Positions 8,469 through 17,110 of a stretch of 64,000 nt of DNA are shown in pieces. The stretch's first letter is position 1. Every line of letters begins with the position of its first letter. Source of the DNA: Microbulbifer sp. VAAF005 (GTDB lineage: Bacteria > Pseudomonadota > Gammaproteobacteria > Pseudomonadales > Cellvibrionaceae); contig NZ_CP120233.1 of NCBI RefSeq assembly GCF_030012985.1, positions 4,335,001 to 4,399,000 on the forward strand. Reading direction: 5' to 3'. The position numbers and the translations under genes were made by a program. Below the pieces are notes generated by a model that had not been told where the DNA came from, did not search any database, and was given only the letters and a program-made list of their open reading frames with translations.

Positions 8469-9455
8469 TTAGCAGGGCGTAGCTGAGAGGAGGCGCCGAC
8501 AGTCGCTTATACCGTGTACCCAGCGCTTATCGAGTTGAGCACAAACTTTTTGTACAACCTCTACCGATCCCACCAAGCCTTTAAAGCGACTTTCAAAGTT
8601 CCGGTTGAGATAGAGCCAGTGCTTGGGTGAAATGCCGAGCCGCTCCAGAATAGGCGGCGTGTTTTCGGCAATACAACCTCGTTTTCTGGGGTCTAAATGC
8701 CGGCCGCTCCAGTCCACTAGCTCCAAATAGTGATCCAGCTGGAAAGGTAGCCCTTTCGGCATATTCAAACGCTCACCGCCGGCAAACGGAAGTAGATTTT
8801 TGGGCTGCTTACCTGAGACTGTCGCACGAATACGCTGTTGAAGCGAAGTGTAATCAGACTCTTCAGGTGTCTTGGCAATATTGGCACGGATCGGATTGAG
8901 GTCTACATAAGCCATACAGGCGGCGAGTGCTCTTTCATCCAGTAAAGCCTGAGACTTAAACCGGCCTTCCCAAAAACGGCCGGTACAGTTGTCTTCAGCA
9001 TTGGCCTGTCGGGCGATAGATTCGTTTAAACAGCGCATAAACCAGCTGATATCCATTAGACGCTCTCGCCATAGGGAAACGACCTCTTTTAGCCTGTCTT
9101 CCTCAGCGTGATCGAGAGTATCGCCCTGAAGATAGCGCTGGGCCAAGCTAGAGGCTTTGAAGAGTTTTTTCCAGCGAGTAATTACCTCTGTAAGAGACCA
9201 CTTGTTAGCCGATTTTGTGTCGATATAGAGCACTATATGGTAGTGATTACTCATTACTGCATAGGCGGCAATATCTAGCGCAAACACCTCGGCTAACTTA
9301 TGCATACGGCTTTCAATCCATTCGCGCCGATGCTCGTAATCTTTTCCGGACTCAGTATCTCTGCCACAAAGAAATGCACGCCGTACACAGCGGGAGACAC
9401 AGTGATAGTACGGTGTTGCATCAAGAGATATCTGGGTGCTTCGCGGTAGAGTCAT
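8469..9455 (-). CDS. RAYT (REP-associated tyrosine transposase)
   Basis: Apparently intact Y1/HUH-type transposase of 328 residues. The N-terminal block MTLPRSTQISLDATPYYHC, the HUH motif SNHYHIVLYI, the LAQRYLQGDTLDH region and CTGRFWEGRFKSQALL are typical of this large gammaproteobacterial RAYT subgroup. Such proteins cut and move short extragenic palindromes rather than full transposons. The ATG at 9455 was chosen because homologous relics in this window also start with MxxPRS; a GTG start 15 bases upstream is possible. The 5' side carries a tandem 28-base repeat (9542-9597). Two decayed relatives lie at 3725-3788 and 4311-4809. Confidence 0.88.
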   Translation of the reverse strand: MTLPRSTQISLDATPYYHCVSRCVRRAFLCGRDTESGKDYEHRREWIESRMHKLAEVFALDIAAYAVMSNHYHIVLYIDTKSANKWSLTEVITRWKKLFKASSLAQRYLQGDTLDHAEEDRLKEVVSLWRERLMDISWFMRCLNESIARQANAEDNCTGRFWEGRFKSQALLDERALAACMAYVDLNPIRANIAKTPEESDYTSLQQRIRATVSGKQPKNLLPFAGGERLNMPKGLPFQLDHYLELVDWSGRHLDPRKRGCIAENTPPILERLGISPKHWLYLNRNFESRFKGLVGSVEVVQKVCAQLDKRWVHGISDCRRLLSATPC

Positions 9456-9541
9456 CGGCTGTACACGCACTTGACTGTATAAACATACAGCATTTTGTAG
9501 GGTTTTAATCTTTTGTCAATAGGGATGGCGGTTTATACTCC

Positions 9542-9650
9542 TTCTGTTTGGTGGGTGTCCAGGATTAACTTCTGTTTGGTGGGTGTCCAGGATTAACTTC
9601 TTCATTGACTTGACGCTTTAAGCTTCTACTTTGGTGGGTGTCCAGAATTG
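9542..9650. repeat. 28-base tandem repeat plus a degenerate third copy
   Basis: Two identical, directly adjacent 28-base units occupy 9542-9569 and 9570-9597; each contains TTTGGTGGGTGTCCAGGATT. A third, degenerate unit lies at 9624-9650 (TTGGTGGGTGTCCAGAATTG). The same core recurs at 4900-4920 beside the IS5-type relic. The repeat sits just upstream of the intact RAYT gene, so it may be a substrate or footprint of that enzyme. No obvious hairpin forms within one unit. Confidence 0.8.
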
Positions 9651-9661
9651 TCTTCCTAACG

Positions 9662-10390
9662 ATGCTGGAAAAAATCATTAAGCGAATTGTCCGGCGCCTG
9701 TTCCCGGAATTAACCGGCGGTCTGCACTTGCCGCTGTGGGGGCAAGTAATCAATGCCCCGGTAGCCATTACTGAGGCGGTAGAGAGCACCGACGAACAGC
9801 CAGGCTATTGCGTAGACGTGCAGCTACTGAGCGCGGACGGCAAAGCGGATACGGCTATGCCGCTAATAGAAAAGGTACCGCTGCCGGTAACGGGTATTGG
9901 CGCAGAGCGGGGGTTGTATGCATTCCCACAACCGGGCGCCCTGGTGGAGCTCGGCTTTGTTATGGGCTTGCCGCACCGGCCGTTTATTCGCTCGGTATTT
10001 GCGCGGGGTGAGTTGCTGCCGCAGCTGGGGGCCAAAGATTTATTACTGGCCCAGGACGCGGCCAATTACTACCGCATCGACGGCAAGGGCAATATTAGCG
10101 AGCAATGCCAGGCAGTGGCGGAGCGCTTCGCCGCACTAAAGCAGCGGCTAGTAGTGAAGGACGGCGGCACGGTTTGGGTGGGCAATGAATCCAGCAACGT
10201 ACTGCGCATCCTGGATGACTTAATCAAAGTGACCAGCGCAATTGCCAACACGTCCGCAGGGCACACCCACGAGTACACCGACAACGGTACCCCACTAAAA
10301 ACCAAAGTGCCGGACCAGGCGGGGGAGTTTAGTGGGCAGAAGGGTAGCGCCGATTCATTGGATTCTGAACTGGCGCCGATTGTGGGTTGA
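9662..10390 (+). CDS. Orphan phage baseplate assembly protein V-like protein
   Basis: Protein of 242 residues resembling the baseplate/spike protein V group of contractile-tail phages (Mu/P2-like). The N-terminal part, with LPLWGQVINAP, an OB-fold-like segment and FPQPGALVELGFVMG, is followed by DGTxW-like beta repeats (VKDGGTVWVGNES) and a C-terminal AGHTHEYTDNGTP segment. The start at 9662 (MLEKIIKRIVRRLFPEL) follows the degenerate repeat at 9624-9650. No other tail or lysis gene is nearby, so this is a prophage leftover or a captured tail gene. GC content is higher than in its neighbours. Confidence 0.7.
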   Translation: MLEKIIKRIVRRLFPELTGGLHLPLWGQVINAPVAITEAVESTDEQPGYCVDVQLLSADGKADTAMPLIEKVPLPVTGIGAERGLYAFPQPGALVELGFVMGLPHRPFIRSVFARGELLPQLGAKDLLLAQDAANYYRIDGKGNISEQCQAVAERFAALKQRLVVKDGGTVWVGNESSNVLRILDDLIKVTSAIANTSAGHTHEYTDNGTPLKTKVPDQAGEFSGQKGSADSLDSELAPIVG

Positions 10391-10401
10391 GGAGTAAAAA
10401 A

Positions 10402-11505
10402 CTAGACAAGTTCTTCGGGGGAGGGCTGGCTGATTTTTTCCTCTACAACTCTTACCGTGTTTGGGTTTTTGATATCTGTAAAATAAAAGACAATATTATA
10501 TCCTTTATCTTTCTTCAGCTGGTGCTTCAGCTGCCTAAATCTATGGTAAAGATGGCCTATACCTATTACATTCTCGGAGACTCTTTCCTCACTAGCTGAC
10601 AAACTTAGTAGACCGTTAACAGCGACGGCTATTGCATTTTGTATTTGGTTTAAATTAACACCATCTAGGTTTGTAGTTCTTGCATAGCTATCGATATGCA
10701 AAATTTCTAAAATATCGTAAAGTTTTTTTGTTCTATCGATCTGTTGCTCGATTTCGTAATCAATAATGGATTTGGTTTTGCAAAATTTGGCTTCTGCTTC
10801 GCAGAGCTCATTTAAGGTTTGGATTGCTTCGAATAATCTGGACTCTCCGCTTCCCATATTGTCTATTGATATTTTAAAATCGCTGATACGGCTATTAGGG
10901 AAGCAGGCTTTGTATAGTTTTGTTTTATCAGTAAACACCACTTTCTGGTTCTTTTTTATCTGATTGAGAAAATTTTCGTATCTCTCTTTGTGGTCTAGGT
11001 AATTTGAGTAGGAGCTTTTTTGTTGTTCGTGCTCCCAGAGACGGTTTGCATGATTAAGTTGCTCATAAGCAAGATTAAGTTGTTGAGCAGTTTGCTCGCT
11101 ACGGAATACCATACCTCTGACACCTGCTAGCACAAGAACCCCTGCAAATGCCTTAAAGGCTGGGGTAAGATATCTCACCAAGTTTTCGAAGCCTTGATAA
11201 TTGGGTGCAAAGTTATATTGTGGGTCTTGGCTTATTGCTAATAGAATTAATATAACTATCGCTATGATAAACAAGACTACAAAAGAGCCAAATATTAAGT
11301 GGCGAAATAGCGGGTCTTGTGATAATTTTATTTGACTTGCTTTTGTCTCTTTTTTTTTGTCATTGCCGTTAACCATACTTTTGAATATATCCTTTATTAC
11401 TTGAATGCTATTTCTAGTTATTTTGTGGGAGATCTTTATTAATTCCGGTAAGGCCAAGGTATTTTTCATTTGAAAATTTATGCGTCTGAGGTTGTTGTCT
11501 AACAC
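10402..11505 (-). CDS. Membrane protein, paralog of the adjacent upstream gene
   Basis: Protein of 367 residues. Two hydrophobic segments, at about residues 70-95 and 120-135, are followed by FRSEQTAQQLNLAYEQLN, a predicted coiled coil, and a large soluble domain with the marker CFPNSRISDFKISID. The same order and motifs occur in the upstream gene (FRSEQTSKQ, LWRHEKTKS, CFPNCKITNFDISI), so the two are tandem paralogs. Two N-terminal helices plus a cytoplasmic domain recall putative abortive-infection (putAbiC-like) and retron-effector membrane proteins, but this is inference. The GTG start at 11505 overlaps the upstream stop; an ATG at 11469 is an alternative. Confidence 0.7.
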   Translation of the reverse strand: MLDNNLRRINFQMKNTLALPELIKISHKITRNSIQVIKDIFKSMVNGNDKKKETKASQIKLSQDPLFRHLIFGSFVVLFIIAIVILILLAISQDPQYNFAPNYQGFENLVRYLTPAFKAFAGVLVLAGVRGMVFRSEQTAQQLNLAYEQLNHANRLWEHEQQKSSYSNYLDHKERYENFLNQIKKNQKVVFTDKTKLYKACFPNSRISDFKISIDNMGSGESRLFEAIQTLNELCEAEAKFCKTKSIIDYEIEQQIDRTKKLYDILEILHIDSYARTTNLDGVNLNQIQNAIAVAVNGLLSLSASEERVSENVIGIGHLYHRFRQLKHQLKKDKGYNIVFYFTDIKNPNTVRVVEEKISQPSPEELV

Positions 11506-12509
11506 TTACCTGACATAAGTTTTCTTATTAATTCTTTGGTTGGTGATTCTGTATTTTCATTTCTGCCTACACGGTGTTCAGTGAGGCTATCATTTCTGCG
11601 GATTTCATCTGTTTCTGGGTAGATCGTCCCGAATCTATATACATAAATGTGAGTTAACACATTTTCTTTACATGACCGTAGATGTTCAGCGGCCTTATCG
11701 AAGTGCTTGTAAATAGTATGCTCATAAGTGTTTTCTATTATAAATGGGGTGCAATTGGTACTGCTTGAGATACTGATTATTTCATTTAATATATGAATCA
11801 GATTGTCAATTCGGTCATAAATTTGGGTTGTGATATTCGGTGTTCTTGACCAGTGGCCTTCATTTATAGGGATGTTGCAGTAAGCTAGGCTGAGATAAAA
11901 ATTTACCTCTTCAATCTGCTTCTCAGAGAAGATATAGTTTTTACCAATACTGCCGACTAATTTTTCTATATCTTGAAGATTGTTTAGGCTAATTGATACA
12001 ATACTATGTTGGGTGATTGAAATATCAAAATTTGTTATTTTGCAGTTCGGAAAGCACTGCGAGTGAAAAGTGTTGATCTTTTTTCCGTCGAAAGTTATGC
12101 CAAGATCAGTTGTTATTTTATTAATTATATCTTTAAATTGGTCTCTGTGCTCAAAATATAGGTTGAAGTCACTTTTAGTTTTCTCGTGTCGCCAAAGGTC
12201 ATTAGAAAGGTCCATTTGCTTGGATGTTTGTTCACTGCGAAATTTTAGTCCAACTATGCCTAGTACTGCCAGAAAACCTGCTCCAATCTTTGCTGCAGGA
12301 GAAAGATACACTGTTAACTTGGTTATTAGTTCTCTTGTCGTTTCGTGGCTTTCACTGCTGCTGCTAAAAAATATAAACCCTCCGACAAAAAGGGCAGAGG
12401 TTAGGATTAAGCCTATCCATAGAATGGTGATAAATAATGGGTCTTCGGTTAGTCCTGGTTCTTTTTCGTTATGAGAGACGGTTTTTGATTTTGCTTCAGG
12501 TTGTTCCAT
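11499..12509 (-). CDS. Membrane protein, first of a tandem paralog pair
   Basis: Protein of 336 residues with two transmembrane segments (about residues 28-50 and 70-90), the first following EDPLFITIL, which matches QDPLFRHLI in the downstream paralog. After the second helix come FRSEQTSKQMDLSND, a helical linker and CFPNCKITNFDISITQ. It overlaps the downstream paralog by 7 bases and follows a lipoprotein gene by 5 bases, so the three genes are probably one transcription unit. No enzyme motif is visible. A defence or envelope-stress role is possible given the phage and transposase surroundings. Confidence 0.7.
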   Translation of the reverse strand: MEQPEAKSKTVSHNEKEPGLTEDPLFITILWIGLILTSALFVGGFIFFSSSSESHETTRELITKLTVYLSPAAKIGAGFLAVLGIVGLKFRSEQTSKQMDLSNDLWRHEKTKSDFNLYFEHRDQFKDIINKITTDLGITFDGKKINTFHSQCFPNCKITNFDISITQHSIVSISLNNLQDIEKLVGSIGKNYIFSEKQIEEVNFYLSLAYCNIPINEGHWSRTPNITTQIYDRIDNLIHILNEIISISSSTNCTPFIIENTYEHTIYKHFDKAAEHLRSCKENVLTHIYVYRFGTIYPETDEIRRNDSLTEHRVGRNENTESPTKELIRKLMSGKC

Positions 12510-12514
12510 AACAC

Positions 12515-12976
12515 CTATCTCATTGTGGGGGCATTCACTAAAGTAAATGCTAGGTAGTTTTCGGTGTCATTATTGAACAGTTGAAGGTCTATTGTCGCTT
12601 TCTTTTTATTTATGTGTACAGCGACTGAGGTATGGTTTTTTCTAGACTGAGAAAATACCCGGCGACCCCAATGACACGAAGCTTTCACTCTGTCCGTTTC
12701 TTCGATCGAGTTTATGCCAACTCCATCTCCTATAGTTGCTCCTGTGATTTTGATCTCGCACTGACGGTTAGATGATTCACCAATTATTAAAAGAATGCCG
12801 CCGGGAATGTCCTTGGCTTCCATAATATTGAGGCGATCACTATCGATTTCTGTCAGATTATCTAGGGAAGGGTAAGTAGTGCGTTCTTGTTGGCAGGCAA
12901 GTAGGACGGGAAGGCTAACAGTAGCTGGAATTAGCCATTTTAAAGCGCATAAAACAGTTCCCTTTAAAGTCATCAC
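12515..12976 (-). CDS. Putative lipoprotein, related to the protein encoded at 13219-13881
   Basis: Protein of 153 residues with an N-terminal signal and a lipobox ending LPVLLAC, so it should be lipid-anchored. The mature part holds CEIKITG and ASCHWGRRVF, which align with CEINLPT and ISCRWADKYF in the product of 13219-13881; the two Cys may form a disulfide. The next gene downstream begins 6 bases after its stop, suggesting co-transcription with the tandem membrane paralogs. The start could be the first or second Met. Function unknown. Confidence 0.65.
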   Translation of the reverse strand: MMTLKGTVLCALKWLIPATVSLPVLLACQQERTTYPSLDNLTEIDSDRLNIMEAKDIPGGILLIIGESSNRQCEIKITGATIGDGVGINSIEETDRVKASCHWGRRVFSQSRKNHTSVAVHINKKKATIDLQLFNNDTENYLAFTLVNAPTMR

Positions 12977-13120
12977 TTCTCTCCCTGTGATTTGTTATTC
13001 GCCAAAATCCTATCACCCCAAGCGGATGCTTCAAAACCTGTCGCACGCAGTAGCTCCGACCAAACCAAATTTCAAAACCCTTCATGCCTTTTCATGGCAA
13101 CCAAAATCACCAATTAAAGC
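12973..13120. repeat. Duplicated 5' flank, copy 1
   Basis: The bases upstream of the lipoprotein gene closely resemble those upstream of the 13219-13881 gene (13878-14025). Shared stretches include TTTGTTATTC, AAAATCCTATCAC, GATGCTTCAAAACCTGT and CCAAATTTCAAAACCCTTCA. The copies therefore share leader and promoter as well as a related coding domain. Confidence 0.75.
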
Positions 13121-13218
13121 TGGGGAGATAATCTAGCCTATATCCCCAGCTGGGAATCTAAATGCAAATCCAATTAGCGAGTGTTGGGTTTTGGTTTTTC
13201 TGGCTGAGATGGGGTAGG

Positions 13219-13881
13219 TTACTTCCAGTCAGAACTTGCTACCTGGATATTAGATCCGGCCATGGTCAAATATTCGCCCTTTGGCGGTATCTCCGGGGTG
13301 GCCAGATGTACATCCAACGCCACAACTCCCTGGCGTGTTTCTCTGTCCCACTCAGTGATCGAGAACTTTGCCCAAGTGTTGTGATTCGTTGACCGCACAA
13401 AGTACTTGTCAGCCCAACGGCATGAAATATTAAAATATTCTACGGGGACCGGTGATCGCTTTTTGGATTCCACAGTGAGCCCAGACCGAACCTCGGAGGT
13501 GGGCAAATTGATCTCGCAAAAGTTATTGCCATCCTCTCCTATATAGAAATTCACTAGCTCCCCGTGATCTGCATCATCGAACTCTGATACAAACACAACT
13601 CTCAAGTTATTAGGGTCGACCTGTAGCACATGAAAATCGTTACTCCCAGCCATAGTTTCTTTATTCAGCGTACTAGTGGTAATTTCGTTGGGGCTAGGTT
13701 GTTGTGTAGGCTCATCTTGCCCACCAATAAAAAGCCCTAAGCCGATAGCCCCAAAAAAGACAAAAGGCCCCCAAATTGACTTCCAGCTACTGGTCTCTTT
13801 CCCGCGTAGCTTATTGCCCACCATGGTGGCTGTTCCAACGATGGCAATAAAAAGAATGACTCCCCCAAAAAATGACATCAC
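13219..13881 (-). CDS. Membrane-anchored protein with the same two-Cys domain as the lipoprotein
   Basis: Protein of 220 residues. Two hydrophobic helices (about residues 3-22 and 37-53) are followed by a Pro/Thr linker and a soluble domain with NFCEINLPTSE and ISCRWADKYFVRSTNH, then a beta-rich tail (GVVALDVHLATPE). The Cys-containing core aligns with the lipoprotein encoded at 12515-12976, and the 5' flanks are also duplicated, so the pair arose by tandem duplication with exchange of the membrane anchor. No function is recognised. Confidence 0.65.
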   Translation of the reverse strand: MMSFFGGVILFIAIVGTATMVGNKLRGKETSSWKSIWGPFVFFGAIGLGLFIGGQDEPTQQPSPNEITTSTLNKETMAGSNDFHVLQVDPNNLRVVFVSEFDDADHGELVNFYIGEDGNNFCEINLPTSEVRSGLTVESKKRSPVPVEYFNISCRWADKYFVRSTNHNTWAKFSITEWDRETRQGVVALDVHLATPEIPPKGEYLTMAGSNIQVASSDWK

Positions 13882-14025
13882 TACTCTCCTTGTAATTTGT
13901 TATTCAACAAAATCCTATCACTCCAGGAAGATGCTTCAAAACCTGTAGCACGCAGCAACTGCGCCCCAACCAAATTTCAAAACCCTTCAAACCTTCTCAA
14001 AGCAACAAAAACCACCAATCTCCCC
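13878..14025. repeat. Duplicated 5' flank, copy 2
   Basis: Second copy of the leader repeat described at 12973-13120, by eye about four fifths identical. It lies immediately upstream of the 13219-13881 gene. Confidence 0.75.
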
Positions 14026-14380
14026 CCAAATCCCGCAACTCCTAAGGCCTACAGCCCCCTCTGTTCAAAAAACATACCGCCAACAGGGTCGCCGTTCACT
14101 CCTCCCCACGCCTGCCGATTTTTGACGTTCTTTTAGTTGATGAAATGAGACTAGCGGCCCTGGCCTGAGCTGGTGCGGGGTTTGGGTAAGAATTGGATTT
14201 CACACTTTGAAGAGATTGGAAGAGAAATGAAGAGGAGTTTCACAGGGGGAAAGCAATAGATTGATGGTGTCCACATGTGGGCAAGGTAGAGTTAAAAAAA
14301 TCCTGTGTGGACACAATGTGGACACTTTGGGTCTTTTAAGCGCCATTCTTCAAAATTTAGGGAAGGTAAACCAGAAATAA
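14026..14380. other. Stretch without a gene between the island and tRNA-Leu
   Basis: No convincing open frame. Near 14270-14330 there are several copies of GTGTCCAC and its complement GTGGACAC, which suggest decayed recombination or integrase-linked sequence. This is the usual place for an island junction next to a tRNA gene, but no duplicated tRNA end was found. Confidence 0.4.
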
Positions 14381-14413
14381 AAAACCCGCGAAAGCCTACG
14401 CTATCGCGGGTTT
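14381..14413 (-). terminator. Rho-independent terminator of tRNA-Leu
   Basis: On the minus strand AAACCCGCGA and TCGCGGGTTT form a stem followed by a T-rich tail. It begins a few bases past the 3' end of the tRNA. Confidence 0.85.
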
Positions 14414-14419
14414 GAGATA

Positions 14420-14506
14420 TGGTACCAGAGGCCGGACTCGAACCGGCACGCTTTTAAGGGCGGGGGATTTTGAATCCCCTGTGTCTACCAATTTCACCAC
14501 TCTGGC
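14420..14506 (-). tRNA. tRNA-Leu (anticodon CAA)
   Basis: An 87-base type II tRNA. On the minus strand it has a GCCAGAG acceptor arm, a D-arm with GGTAGAC, an anticodon stem GGGGA/TCCCC around the loop TTCAAAA (anticodon CAA), a long variable arm, a T-arm with GGTTCGAGTCC and an encoded CCA end. Its 3' end faces the accessory region to the left, the usual polarity for island integration. Confidence 0.95.
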
Positions 14507-14548
14507 ACTTTCGCTGCTCGACCTTGGGGTCGGTGCGAAGAGGGCGTG

Positions 14549-14576
14549 ATTATAGCAATGCTTTCGCTTGGGTCAA
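14549..14576 (-). promoter_or_regulatory. Promoter of tRNA-Leu
   Basis: On the minus strand TTGACC (14571-14576) and TATAAT (14549-14554) are 16 bases apart, ending about 43 bases upstream of the tRNA. A GC-rich discriminator follows, as expected for a stable-RNA promoter. Confidence 0.8.
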
Positions 14577-14684
14577 CCAGTGATTTCAATAACTTAGCGC
14601 ATTTTCTGTCGTCCCAGTTAACAGCTCCTAAAATTTCCTATAACCTTCGCGACCTCTCCATAGTTTCTAGATTTCCAGGATTCC

Positions 14685-16891
<2,207 letters not shown>

Positions 16892-16951
16892 TCAGGCGTC
16901 GCTTTTACCCTGCCTGGGGTGCTGCTGGTCTCATTGCGGCACCCCTGTAAT

Positions 16952-16979
16952 TTGTCCGTTCCCACGATCCCCGTATAAT
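16952..16979 (+). promoter_or_regulatory. Promoter upstream of secDF
   Basis: TTGTCC (16952-16957) and a perfect TATAAT (16974-16979) are 16 bases apart in the 219-base gap between tgt and secD. secDF can therefore be transcribed apart from queA-tgt. Confidence 0.65.
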
Positions 16980-17110
16980 CAGCCCGCACTTTTATTGGGG
17001 GCGGTGTACCTTGCATTCTGCGTATACTGCCCGCATATCCAGGCAAATTGCTTAGGCAGATTGCCAAGATTTACCGGCCCTCGGGGTCACACTAGAACAA
17101 TGAGAACAGC

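Noticed and set aside
9542..9650. Possible CRISPR array.
   Set aside because: Only two exact adjacent units, with no spacers and no cas genes.
10069..10305. Open frames on the opposite strand of the baseplate-V gene.
   Set aside because: They are shadows of a GC-rich coding region; no ribosome-binding sites and no family resemblance.
12879..13136. Plus-strand frame upstream of the lipoprotein gene.
   Set aside because: It overlaps the lipoprotein start on the other strand and the duplicated leader; codon use is not protein-like.
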